Assembly: GCA_947497945.1 (NCBI GenBank)
Contig: CANMIP010000030.1
Location: forward strand, 1 to 64,000
From: an uncultured Tropicimonas sp.
GTDB taxonomy: Bacteria > Pseudomonadota > Alphaproteobacteria > Rhodobacterales > Rhodobacteraceae
Length of the DNA stretch: 64,000 nucleotides
Direction of reading: 5' to 3'
The translations under genes were made by a program, and so were the position numbers. Shown piece by piece: positions 1-8,125 of this stretch. Positions within the stretch are counted from its first letter, which is position 1, and every line of letters starts with the position of its first letter. The notes under the pieces were generated by a model that made no database searches, was not told where the DNA came from, and worked only from the letters and a program-made list of their open reading frames with translations.

Positions 1-869
1 TCCGGCTCGTAGACGCGGGTGCCGATGAGTTTCAGCTCGCGCCAGAAGAAGCGGAAGATGTCGACCGTCGGCTTGGAGGCGTGCACGGCCACCATGACGA
101 TGCGGCAGCGGGTGCAGGCGGCTTCGGTCATCAGGTCGACGCCCGGCTGGGTGCCGGAGACCTCGAAGATCACGTCCGCGCCCTTGTCGCCGGTCTTCTC
201 CATGATCGCGGCGGCGGCGTCGGTCTTGATCGGGTTGATCGTCTCGAAGCCGAGCTTGGCGGCATAGGCCAGGCGGTTCTCGTTGACCTCGGAGATGGTG
301 ACCTTGCCGCCGGCGGCGCGGGCGACCATGGCGACCAGCATGCCGATGGGGCCGCCACCGATGACGAGCACGTCTTCGCCTTCCGCGACTTCGGCCATGC
401 GCACGTCATGGCAGGCAACCGCGAGCGGCTCGATCAGCGAGGCGTCGCGCAGGCTGACATTCGCAGGGATGCGGTGCAGCGTGTGCGCGGGCACGTTCCA
501 GAGCTGCTGCATGGCGCCCTGGCTGTCGAGGCCGATGAAGGTCTGGTTGTGGCAGATATGGGAGTGGCCGCGCTTGCAGGCCGGGCAGTCGCCGCAGGGA
601 TCGAGCGGGCGGACCACGACGTTGTCGCCTTCCTTCCAGTCGGTCACGCCCTCGCCCACGGCCGAGATCGTGCCGGACATCTCGTGGCCGAGCGTACGGT
701 CGAAGCCGATGCGCGGGTCCATATGGCCGAGATAGGCGTGCAGGTCGGTGCCGCAGATGCCGCAGAACGCGACCTTGATCTGCACCTGCCCGGAACCGGG
801 CGCCTCCTCCTCGACCTGCTTCACTTCGAAGGTCTTGTCGCCTCGATAAAATGCTGCCGTGTAAGTCAT
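1..869 (-). CDS. Zinc-dependent medium-chain alcohol/polyol dehydrogenase (partial, C-terminus beyond window)
   Basis: The reading frame opens at an ATG at 869-867 and is still open at position 1, so 289 residues are visible and the C-terminus is missing. The N-terminal GroES-like domain has the catalytic-zinc pattern CGICGTDLH (about residues 36-44) followed by GHE. The structural-zinc cluster CGDCPACKRGHSHIC follows, and then the Rossmann motif VIGGGPIGM. This is the layout of sorbitol, L-idonate, threonine and butanediol dehydrogenases, which oxidise a secondary alcohol with NAD(P)+. The gene lies 46 nt downstream of kduI on the same strand and is probably cotranscribed with it. A sugar-acid or polyol substrate is therefore an inference from context. 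The exact substrate cannot be read from the sequence. Confidence 0.85.
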   Translation of the reverse strand, partial: MTYTAAFYRGDKTFEVKQVEEEAPGSGQVQIKVAFCGICGTDLHAYLGHMDPRIGFDRTLGHEMSGTISAVGEGVTDWKEGDNVVVRPLDPCGDCPACKRGHSHICHNQTFIGLDSQGAMQQLWNVPAHTLHRIPANVSLRDASLIEPLAVACHDVRMAEVAEGEDVLVIGGGPIGMLVAMVARAAGGKVTISEVNENRLAYAAKLGFETINPIKTDAAAAIMEKTGDKGADVIFEVSGTQPGVDLMTEAACTRCRIVMVAVHASKPTVDIFRFFWRELKLIGTRVYEP

Positions 870-915
870 GGCTCTTCCTTTCTGGCCGACGCCGCAGCGC
901 CGGCGAAGTTCCGGT

Positions 916-1752
916 TCAGCGGAGTTCCGGTATTGTGAGATGGTCCATGTCGTCGAAAACCTGGTTCTCGCCGATCATGCCCCAGACGAAGGCATAGGCC
1001 CTGGTCCCGACGCCGCAATGGATGGACCAGCTCGGAGAGATCACCGCCTGCTCATTCTGCATCAGCAGGTGGCGGGTCTGGGTCGGCTCGCCCATCATGT
1101 GAAAGACCGCATTGTCCGGCTCGATGTCGAAATACATGTACACTTCCATCCGCCGGTCATGCGTATGGGGCGGCATCGTGTTCCAGACGCTGCCGGACGC
1201 CAGCCGCGTGATGCCCATCGTGAGCTGGCAGGTCGGCAGCAGGTCGGGGACGATGTATTTGCGCAGCGTCCTTTCGTTGCAGCTGGTCTTGTCCCCCAAC
1301 TCCAGCGTCACCGCTTCCGCGCGGGTGACCTTGCGGTTCGGGTAGGTCTGATGCGCAGGCGCGCTGTTGTAGTAGAACTTCGCCGGATTGGACGGGTCGG
1401 CGCTCTCGAAACGCACGTCCCGCGCGCCCATGCCGACATAAAGCGCTTCCTCCGCGCCGAGGACACTGGGCGTGCCATCGACCGTGACCGTACCTTCGCC
1501 GCCGATATTGACGACGCCAAGCTCCCGGCGCTCGAGGAAGAAGGACACACCGATCCTCTTTCCATAATCATCCGACAGCGACAGCGGCGCGCCTGTGGGC
1601 ACAATGCCGCCGAAGATGATCCGGTCGATATGGCTATAGGTCATCGTGAGGTCGCCAGGGCGGAAGACATCCTCCACCATGAACTCCGCCCGGAGCTCTT
1701 CCGTGTCGAGCTTTTTGGCGTGAGCGCTGTGGATACTTTGCCGAACGTCCAT
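916..1752 (-). CDS. kduI: 5-dehydro-4-deoxy-D-glucuronate isomerase
   Basis: KduI converts 5-keto-4-deoxyuronate to 2,5-diketo-3-deoxygluconate in hexuronate and pectin-derived sugar breakdown in the cytoplasm. The protein begins [20 protein letters not shown], the usual KduI start, and is 278 aa, the usual family length. The cupin metal ligands are visible in the [16 protein letters not shown] segment. I place the start at 1752 rather than at the in-frame codon at 1776, because the family N-terminus begins there and a GAAGAGGA ribosome-binding site lies just upstream. The neighbour downstream is a zinc dehydrogenase. The KduD partner reaction could be supplied by the SDR at 5.6-6.4 kb, but that enzyme resembles E. 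coli YgcW more closely. Confidence 0.93.
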   Translation of the reverse strand: MDVRQSIHSAHAKKLDTEELRAEFMVEDVFRPGDLTMTYSHIDRIIFGGIVPTGAPLSLSDDYGKRIGVSFFLERRELGVVNIGGEGTVTVDGTPSVLGAEEALYVGMGARDVRFESADPSNPAKFYYNSAPAHQTYPNRKVTRAEAVTLELGDKTSCNERTLRKYIVPDLLPTCQLTMGITRLASGSVWNTMPPHTHDRRMEVYMYFDIEPDNAVFHMMGEPTQTRHLLMQNEQAVISPSWSIHCGVGTRAYAFVWGMIGENQVFDDMDHLTIPELR

Positions 1753-1983
1753 GTTTCTTGTCCTCTTCCAGGCCACGTCATCCCCTCGCCGCGCTTTCCC
1801 GGGCCAGGCAGCCGCCCGCGACTCGGGTCGTCTTACATCCAGTCATGACATCGAGACGTGCACCCGACGGGCAGGTTCTGCTTTGAAAGCAGCGGGTTGA
1901 CCTCCCCGAACGCCAACTTCCTGCGCAGTTTCACGACAGAAGCCACCTGTGGCAGAGCAGCTTCCGCCCCTGACCTACACGAT

Positions 1984-2025
1984 CAATTCACACTTGGTCA
2001 ATCGAATTTGTATATGAATTGGTCA
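1984..2025 (-). promoter_or_regulatory. Candidate operator/promoter region upstream of kduI
   Basis: An AT-rich island sits in otherwise GC-rich DNA about 230-270 nt upstream of kduI. It contains a direct repeat TTGGTCA (1994-2000 and 2019-2025) and an inverted repeat CAATTCA/TGAATTG (1984-1990 and 2015-2021). The half-site TTGGT resembles those bound by GntR/FadR-type hexuronate regulators (UxuR/ExuR), which is an inference only. No such regulator gene is visible in the window. Confidence 0.35.
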
Positions 2026-2498
2026 TTACGGCACCAAACCGCAGCCCGGACACCCCCAGCCATGCCCCTCCACGGTCGTTCTTGCATCCGCAAGAGCGTT
2101 TCCACGAGAAAGGGTGTGCTGACTGACGCCGGATGATCCCGCCGCGATCCGGCCGGACTCGCGGCGTCCGACCAAGGATTCCTCGCGAAGGAAAAATGGG
2201 GACGAGACCTGCCGAATGCTCGTTCGGGGCTGGTCCGAAGGGGGGGCCGCGCCATGTGATCCGCAGTCGCCGGCGGCGACCTCCGGACACCACCCTCAGC
2301 AAGACCGCCCGCGAAAGCGATTTCCGCAGAGCGCGTCGGCTGTGATCCAAAATCAGGCGCGGATGGCGACACCGCTGCGCCGCAATCCCGCCAGTCGGCT
2401 GCAGGCCAACCCGACAGGTCCCGCTCGAGCGGGATCGCTGCCATACCGGCGCAATACCACTGGCTGAAAGACGCGTCGGGGGCCGCCTCCGCCCTGCT
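2026..2498. other. Gene-free stretch between kduI and aminotransferase
   Basis: I see no credible coding frame here. The predicted frames lack ribosome-binding sites and family-like sequence. No strong terminator was found after the aminotransferase stop. Together with 1753-1983 this makes a gap of roughly 750 bp, unusually long for this genome. Confidence 0.5.
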
Positions 2499-3632
2499 TT
2501 AGCTGGAGAGGACCCTTTCCAGCGGCCCCTTCAACCGCGCCACGGTCGCGTCGACATCGGCAAGCTTGTCGAGGCCGAACAGGCCGATCCGGAAGGTCTG
2601 GAACCCGGTCCCCTCTCCGACCTGAAGCGGCACACCCGCCGCGATCTGCATCCCCTCGGCAAGGAATTTCCGCCCGCTCTGGATCTCCGGGTCGTCGGTG
2701 AAAGACACCACCACGCCCGGCGCTCCGAAGCCGGGTGCTGCGACGGAGGCCACGCCAAGCTCCGACAACATGTCCCGAACCGCGTTTCCAAGCCGCCACT
2801 GCGCCTCTTTCAAGGCCTCGAAGCCCTGTGCTTTGGACTCTGCCATGGCGTCCCGCAACCCGACGAGGGCATCGGTCGGCATGGTCGCATGATATGCATG
2901 CCCACCGGATTCATAGGCTTTCATGATGTCGCGCCACTTCTTCAGGTCCATCGCGAAGGAGGTCGAAGCGGTCTCCTCCAGCCGTGCCTCGGCCCGCTCC
3001 GACAACATCACCATGCCGGCCGAAGGCGATGCGGACCAGCCCTTCTGCGGCGCCGAGATGAGCACATCGACGCCCGTCTCCGCCATGTCCACCCAGACAC
3101 AGCCCGATGCGATGCAATCGAGGACCATCAGCGCGCCAACCTCATGCGCGGCCGCGGTCATCTCGCGGATATAGTCGTCGGGAAGGATGATGCCGGAGGA
3201 GGTCTCCACATGCGGCGCGAAGATGATCTCGGGCCGGGCCTCGCGAATGGCAGCGGTCACGTCCTCGATCGGCGGCGGCGCATAAGGCGATCCCGCGCTG
3301 TTCCCCGATGGCCGCGCCATGACAACCGTGGTCTCGGCCGCGAAACCGCCGGCGTCGAAAATCTGCGACCAGCGGAAGGAGAACCACCCGTTGCGGACGA
3401 TCAGCGCCTTGCGTCCGGTGGCGAACTGCCGGGCGACCGCCTCCATCGCGAATGTGCCGCCGCCCGGGACCAGGGCGACCGCTTGCGCGCCGTAGACCTC
3501 GCGCAGCATGGAAGAGATATCCTGCATGACCGTCTGGAATTTCTTCGACATATGGTTCAGCGAGCGGTCGGTGAAGACCACCGAGAACTCGCTCAGACCG
3601 TCAGGGTCGATATCGGGACGCAGACCGGGCAT
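2499..3632 (-). CDS. Class V PLP-dependent aminotransferase (alanine/serine-glyoxylate type)
   Basis: The protein is 377 aa and belongs to the fold-type I class V aminotransferases, which include alanine-glyoxylate and serine-pyruvate aminotransferases. Visible features are the glycine-rich PGGGTFAMEAV cofactor segment near the N-terminus, the PLP-contacting aspartate in LDCIASG, and the Schiff-base lysine in SAPQKGWSASP. The start at 3632 is preceded by AGGAG at a good distance. The longer open frame to 4103 has no family-like sequence and was discarded. The gene lies between the ygc-like operon and kduI. Its own upstream region suggests a separate transcript or weak read-through. The amino donor and acceptor cannot be assigned from sequence. 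Confidence 0.82.
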   Translation of the reverse strand: MPGLRPDIDPDGLSEFSVVFTDRSLNHMSKKFQTVMQDISSMLREVYGAQAVALVPGGGTFAMEAVARQFATGRKALIVRNGWFSFRWSQIFDAGGFAAETTVVMARPSGNSAGSPYAPPPIEDVTAAIREARPEIIFAPHVETSSGIILPDDYIREMTAAAHEVGALMVLDCIASGCVWVDMAETGVDVLISAPQKGWSASPSAGMVMLSERAEARLEETASTSFAMDLKKWRDIMKAYESGGHAYHATMPTDALVGLRDAMAESKAQGFEALKEAQWRLGNAVRDMLSELGVASVAAPGFGAPGVVVSFTDDPEIQSGRKFLAEGMQIAAGVPLQVGEGTGFQTFRIGLFGLDKLADVDATVARLKGPLERVLSS

Positions 3633-3748
3633 CGTTGAAACTCCTCTGTTTTTCGATCTCAGGCTAGGGCCGGGACCGCCCGTTCGCCAGCGGAAAAACC
3701 GGACCTTGCACGCAATTTTCCATGGCGCCTCGTAGGGTCGAAGACCTT

Positions 3749-3940
3749 TCACGCGAACAGGCTCCAAAGAATGGAGGCCAGCATCACGCTGGGTCCGGCG
3801 GAAAAGAACAGCAAGGACACATGGCGCAGAAGGTTGCCAGCCCCTTCGCCAAGCGGTTCGGGCACCTCCCCGGCGACGCATAGATAGACAAACAGCGGCT
3901 GCATCACGTCGCCCAAGGGCACCGGCGCGCAACACCAGAC
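3749..3940 (-). pseudogene. Remnant of a CidA/LrgA-family membrane protein
   Basis: A 63-codon frame with no proper start reads through a segment resembling the core of CidA/LrgA holin-like proteins: VPEPLGEGAG, then LLRHVSLLFFSAGPSVML. In intact members this stretch ends one helix and begins the SLLFVPAGVGVM signature. Here the frame is closed upstream by a TAG at 3943-3941 and terminates about ten residues after the signature, so both ends are missing. The next 200 bp (3941-4139) show no further recognisable homology in any frame. It is most likely a decayed gene between the FGGY kinase and the aminotransferase. The family assignment rests on motif similarity alone. Confidence 0.4.
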
Positions 3941-4139
3941 CTATGGCAACCACACGGAAACGATGTTGGTCGTGCGGTGGCTGGCAACCTTTCACCACGC
4001 CGCTGGCGGGCATCGCGCTGAGCTTGCCGAAGCTCGACCGGCACGGGACGATTATCCTGCGCGGCTGGGCCGGCAGCCCGCCGCCTGCAGGGCGACGGGC
4101 CAAAGGATATCGGGCGCTGGCCGGAACGGCGTCTCCGGC

Positions 4140-5591
4140 CTACCTGTTGCTGAAGACCTCGTGGGATGCCTTCAGGACCGCATCGGTCTGGGGCGCAAAA
4201 TGCTTGTAGACCCTCTCGTTGATGTCGCCGTAGAGGGCCACGTTCTCGGGGATCGGATGGAACACGTCCCGCAGCCGGACCATGTTGTCGATGGCCTCGA
4301 TCCAGTCCTTGTAGATCCCGAGCGCCAGGGCGGTGCAGATCGCCGCCCCCATGCTTGCGGACCCGTTCACCTCGTTGCGATAGGCCGGCACGCCGAACAC
4401 ATCGGCGAAGATCTGCATGAAGAGCTCGCCATTGGAGCCGCCGCCGCTGATGACGATCCGGGTGGGATCGACCTCGCGCTCGTCGCACATCGCCTGGACA
4501 TGGTTCTTCATGGTCATGGCGATGCCTTCGAGCGTCGAGCGGAACATGTGCATCCTGCCATGGGTCCCGTTGAACCCGATCATCATGCCGCGTTCATGCG
4601 GGCGGGTCGGCGGGGCCAGCCAGTTCAGGATCGTCATCAGGCCATCGCTGCCGGCGGTGGTCTCCTCTGCGGCGCGCTGGTTCAGCCAGGCCTCGCGCGA
4701 CATGCCGCGTTCGGCGGCTTCCCGGACGACATCATCGCCCATCACGTCCATCACCCAGGTGACCGTGGACATCCCGCGCCGAATGCCGCCGCTTTCATAA
4801 AGGAACTGTCCGGCCACGGCGCCGGGATTGCTGAAATAGGACGCCATGTCGAAGCGGTTCTCGTCCCCGACCATCATCGAAGCGATATAGGTGCCGAGCG
4901 AGACAAGGACGGAGCCGTCATTGACGATGCCCGCCCCGAGCCCCTCGACCGCCTTGTCATTCGCCGTCGCAACGACGGGGAGCCCCTCGGGGATGCCCGT
5001 GGCAGCACTCGCGGCGGCCGTGACCTGCCCCAGGATCGTGCAGGGATCGACAAGATCGAAGAGCATCTCCCGCGGGGTGGTGAAGGAGGCGAATGTCTCC
5101 GCATCCTCGTACCAGTCCAGCGTGACGGGATCGATGGGCCAGGGGCCAACGTAATTGGCCCGCGTGTCCTTCGTCTCGCCGGTCAGCCGGTGGGTGAGAT
5201 AACCGGTCGTTGTGGTCACCCAGCGGACCGCGTCATCCTCGTGTTCATAGGGGCGCGAGAGGCGCATATCCATCCAGTTCTGCACCGGCGATGCCAGGTT
5301 TCCGTCTTCCCGTATCAGCGCGCGGCAACAGCGGATCGAGCCCAGCCCGACCCCGACTATGTCACCCGCATCGCCGTCGAACATGCCGAGGGCCGCCTGG
5401 CAGGCAACCTTCAGGCTGTCCCACAGATCGTCGTCGGGATGCTCGGCGCGATTGTCGCCATAGAGATCCATCGGACGCAGCTTGACCGTATGCGAGCAGA
5501 TCTGGTGCCCTTCGAGATCGAACAGGGCGACCTTGGTGCTCTGTGTGCCGCCATCGATCGCAATGATGTATTTTGTCTGCACTGTACTCAT
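4140..5591 (-). CDS. ygcE: FGGY-family carbohydrate kinase, YgcE-like
   Basis: This 483-aa sugar kinase would phosphorylate a polyol or sugar acid with ATP in the cytoplasm. The N-terminus has the phosphate-binding motif IIAIDGGTQSTKVALFD. The GLGSIRCCRALI and SGYLTHRLTGE-type segments and the C-terminal GGGSNGELFMQIFADVF nucleotide-binding motif closely resemble E. coli YgcE as I remember it. The start at 5591 has an AGGAGG ribosome-binding site; an in-frame extension to 5723 does not. It is the last recognisable intact gene of the ygc-like operon, 20 nt after the SDR gene. Its substrate is unknown, also in E. coli. Confidence 0.88.
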   Translation of the reverse strand: MSTVQTKYIIAIDGGTQSTKVALFDLEGHQICSHTVKLRPMDLYGDNRAEHPDDDLWDSLKVACQAALGMFDGDAGDIVGVGLGSIRCCRALIREDGNLASPVQNWMDMRLSRPYEHEDDAVRWVTTTTGYLTHRLTGETKDTRANYVGPWPIDPVTLDWYEDAETFASFTTPREMLFDLVDPCTILGQVTAAASAATGIPEGLPVVATANDKAVEGLGAGIVNDGSVLVSLGTYIASMMVGDENRFDMASYFSNPGAVAGQFLYESGGIRRGMSTVTWVMDVMGDDVVREAAERGMSREAWLNQRAAEETTAGSDGLMTILNWLAPPTRPHERGMMIGFNGTHGRMHMFRSTLEGIAMTMKNHVQAMCDEREVDPTRIVISGGGSNGELFMQIFADVFGVPAYRNEVNGSASMGAAICTALALGIYKDWIEAIDNMVRLRDVFHPIPENVALYGDINERVYKHFAPQTDAVLKASHEVFSNR

Positions 5592-5611
5592 AACCTGCCT
5601 CCTCTCTGCGG

Positions 5612-6391
5612 TCAGCGCATCAGGTATCCGCCATCGACGGTCAGAACCGTGCCGTTCACGTAATCCGAAGCAGCACTGGCCAGGAAGACCGTCGCGCCCA
5701 TAAGGTCGGCCGTGTCGCCCCACCTGTTGGCCGGAATATGCGACAGGATCTCGGCGTTGCGCTTCTCGTCCTTGCGGGTCATCTCGGTCAGCGGGGTCGC
5801 GTAATAGCCCGGCGCGATGGCGTTCACCTGGATGTTGAACTGCGCCAGCTCATCGCACATCGCCTTTGTCAGGCCGACAACACCGTGCTTGGTCGAGGCA
5901 TAGGCCGGGGACCATTGCCCGCCAAGGAAAGAATAGAGCGAGCCGATATTGATGATCTTGCCGCTCTTCTGCGCGATCATGTGCGGGCAGACCTCGTGGA
6001 TCATCTCGAAGGCCGCGGTCAGGTTCACCGCAATCATCTTGTCCCACTGGGTGCGACAATACTTGGTGATGTCCTTCTCGTTGATGCTGATACCGGCGCA
6101 GTTGATCAGGATATCGACGCTGCCCCAGCTCGCCAAACACTCGTCGACAACCTGCTTGCAGACGCCCTCGGCGGTGATGTCGGCCTCCACGAACTTGTAG
6201 GCGGCCCCGCTGGATTCGACCAGCGCGCGGGTCGTGCCGTCATCATCCACGAGGCTCGGCACCAGGACATTGGCCCCCGCCTTGGCAAGCCCGGTCGAGA
6301 AGGCCTGCCCGAGGCCGCCATTCCCGCCGGTTACGATCGCGTTTTTTCCCTTCAGCGAGAAAAAGTCCAAACTGAAATCAGTCGGCTGCAT
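5612..6391 (-). CDS. ygcW: SDR-family dehydrogenase, YgcW/KduD-like
   Basis: A classical short-chain dehydrogenase of 259 aa. The NAD-binding TGGNGGLGQAF motif is near residue 20. The active site has Ser in NIGSLYSFLGG, and Tyr and Lys in YASTKH, so it is intact. The LDFFSLKGK N-terminus and the HIPANRWGDTADLMG segment match E. coli YgcW; KduD (2-deoxygluconate 3-dehydrogenase) is the nearest characterised relative. The start overlaps the end of the upstream ETF alpha gene by 14 nt, implying translational coupling. The gene probably interconverts a hydroxyl and keto group on the pathway substrate or on its oxidised product. Redox direction and substrate are not readable. Confidence 0.9.
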   Translation of the reverse strand: MQPTDFSLDFFSLKGKNAIVTGGNGGLGQAFSTGLAKAGANVLVPSLVDDDGTTRALVESSGAAYKFVEADITAEGVCKQVVDECLASWGSVDILINCAGISINEKDITKYCRTQWDKMIAVNLTAAFEMIHEVCPHMIAQKSGKIINIGSLYSFLGGQWSPAYASTKHGVVGLTKAMCDELAQFNIQVNAIAPGYYATPLTEMTRKDEKRNAEILSHIPANRWGDTADLMGATVFLASAASDYVNGTVLTVDGGYLMR

Positions 6392-7331
6392 TTTCCTGCT
6401 CCTCCTTGACTTTACAAAGCAGATCCCGAGCGAATGCGACCGCATCTCCAACCACCACGATATCCGCGAGACTGCAGATGGGGGCTTTCGCATTCGTGTT
6501 GACACAGATGATGGAGTCGGCGCCCTCGAGGGCGGCGACATGCTGGCTGGCGCCATGGATTCCCATGGCCATGTAGAGGCGCGGCGCGACCGTCTTGCCG
6601 GTTTGCCCGACCTGCAGGCTGCGCGGCGCGACGCCCCGGTTGACGAGGGCACGACTGGTCGAGAGCTGGCCGCCAAGCGCCTCGGCAAGCGGCCTAAGCG
6701 CGTCGATCCGCTCGCCCACGCCACCGCCGGCGGAAATCAGGATGTCGGCGTCCCGAATGTCGCGCTCGGCTCTCTCGGCGCGCCCAAGCAGGCGAACACC
6801 GCCGCGGCGCACGCCCTGCCCCGCGCCTTCGAGGATTTCGGTCGCCCTGCCGGGCCGGCCCGCGCCGTGGAAGACGCGCGGCTTCACCGTGACGACAGCG
6901 GGGACGCCCTTCGAGACCGCGATGACGGCCAGGTCTCCGCCGCGGGACAGCGGCCGCAGGAAGCGGATGCCCTCTTCGGCCGGCTCGATGCCGCAGATCT
7001 CCGGCACGAGCGCGGCGCCGAGCTTCGTTGCCAGCCTGGGCGCCAACATGCTGCCCCACTGGCTGCCCGGCGCAAGGATGCAGGCGAAACCGAACACCCG
7101 GTGCTCCGCCGCGGCAAGATCCGCGATTGCCCGGACCTCGCCTTCCCCGATCTCGGGCTCGGTCACCGAGACCACCCGGTCGACCCAGCCCGACAGCGCC
7201 GCGGGGTCGCCATTGACGACCAGCGCGAAAATCTCGCAGGGCGCGCCGCCGGCGACCTGCTGCGCCGCGGCAAGCAGGTCCGCCGCGACCCGGCCTTGGG
7301 CCTGTTCCGTGATGATGAGAACCCGGAGCAC
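6378..7331 (-). CDS. ygcQ: Electron transfer flavoprotein alpha subunit, YgcQ-like
   Basis: This 317-aa protein is an ETF alpha subunit. The C-terminal FAD domain shows ISAGGGVG, then VGQTGKTVAPRLYMAMGIHGASQH and NTNAKAPI, the conserved FAD-contact segments. With EtfB it carries electrons from the partner dehydrogenase. A GTG start at 7331 follows the EtfB stop by one nucleotide. The C-terminus overlaps the next gene by 14 nt. Being sandwiched in a sugar-type operon beside an FAD dehydrogenase, it is a dedicated ETF like E. coli YgcQ, not the housekeeping beta-oxidation ETF. No ETF:quinone oxidoreductase is encoded nearby, so electrons presumably go to the housekeeping one. Confidence 0.9.
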   Translation of the reverse strand: MLRVLIITEQAQGRVAADLLAAAQQVAGGAPCEIFALVVNGDPAALSGWVDRVVSVTEPEIGEGEVRAIADLAAAEHRVFGFACILAPGSQWGSMLAPRLATKLGAALVPEICGIEPAEEGIRFLRPLSRGGDLAVIAVSKGVPAVVTVKPRVFHGAGRPGRATEILEGAGQGVRRGGVRLLGRAERAERDIRDADILISAGGGVGERIDALRPLAEALGGQLSTSRALVNRGVAPRSLQVGQTGKTVAPRLYMAMGIHGASQHVAALEGADSIICVNTNAKAPICSLADIVVVGDAVAFARDLLCKVKEEQENAAD

Positions 7332-7332
7332 C

Positions 7333-8121
7333 TCAGAGGACCCCCATGTCTTTCAGGAAGTCATGGACCAGCGCGACGCCAGCGGCATCACCCTCGACGA
7401 CCCTGGTCGTCCGGTCCTTCCGGCCTCCGGCACGAAGCTCCACGACCCGGCTCAGGGCCGCCGCCGGCCCGACCTCGGTCGGAGCGAATTCCAGATCCCG
7501 GTTGTCCAGTTTGCACAGCTTGTCCGAGACATCCCGCGCCTGGTCCTTCAGCCGCGGATAGGGCAGCCGGTAACCGCTCCTTGCGGAGAGGCCGAGGATG
7601 GCGGGGAAATCGACCCCGTAACGGCGCGCGCAGGTCTCGTCGCGAAGCTCCACGATCGCGCCTGACGCGGTGAAGTCCGTTTCGTCGATCTCGCGGATGA
7701 AGGACAGGTGGTTGATCTCCAGCACTTCGGCGAGATGCGGCGGCAGGCAGGCCGCGCCGCCCTCGACGGTCTGGCTGCCCGCGAGGATGCAGTCATAGCC
7801 GACCGCGTCGAGCGATCTTCCGATGATCCTGGCTTCGGTCAAACTGTCGCTTCCTTGATAGAGCGGGTCCGAGATGACGGTGACGCGGTCGGCGCCGACC
7901 CTTGCGATATCCGCTGCAAGCGCGGTCGCAGGCATCTCCGCCAGAATGAATATCTCGACACGGATCTCCGAATTCCGGCGCTTCATGTCGAGGGCAAAGC
8001 CGATGGCGCAGGCATCGTCGGGATGCAGGCGCGCCTCGGGGGTGTCCCGGACGGGGACCAGGGGCTCCGTGTCGGAGCGGACGCCGTCCGGGACGGTTTT
8101 TGCGATGCAGACCAGCTTCAT
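7333..8121 (-). CDS. ygcR: Electron transfer flavoprotein beta subunit, YgcR-like
   Basis: The 262-aa protein starts MKLVCIAKTVPDGVRSD and continues with DACAIGFALDMKRR and the AGSQTVEGGAACLPPHLAEVL segment that binds AMP in EtfB proteins. I chose the ATG at 8121, preceded by GGAATAGG and lying 4 nt after the transporter stop. An upstream in-frame codon at 8136 would overlap the transporter and lacks family similarity. It forms a heterodimer with the following alpha subunit. The pairing with an FAD-linked dehydrogenase and MFS carrier reproduces the E. coli ygc cluster, whose physiological role is not established. Confidence 0.9.
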   Translation of the reverse strand: MKLVCIAKTVPDGVRSDTEPLVPVRDTPEARLHPDDACAIGFALDMKRRNSEIRVEIFILAEMPATALAADIARVGADRVTVISDPLYQGSDSLTEARIIGRSLDAVGYDCILAGSQTVEGGAACLPPHLAEVLEINHLSFIREIDETDFTASGAIVELRDETCARRYGVDFPAILGLSARSGYRLPYPRLKDQARDVSDKLCKLDNRDLEFAPTEVGPAAALSRVVELRAGGRKDRTTRVVEGDAAGVALVHDFLKDMGVL

Positions 8122-8125
8122 CAGC

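Noticed and set aside
3963-5663. Long plus-strand frame of 566 codons opposite the FGGY kinase
   Set aside because: It is a shadow of the high-GC third-position kinase gene; the composition is Arg/His/Asp/Gly-rich with no motif or ribosome-binding site.
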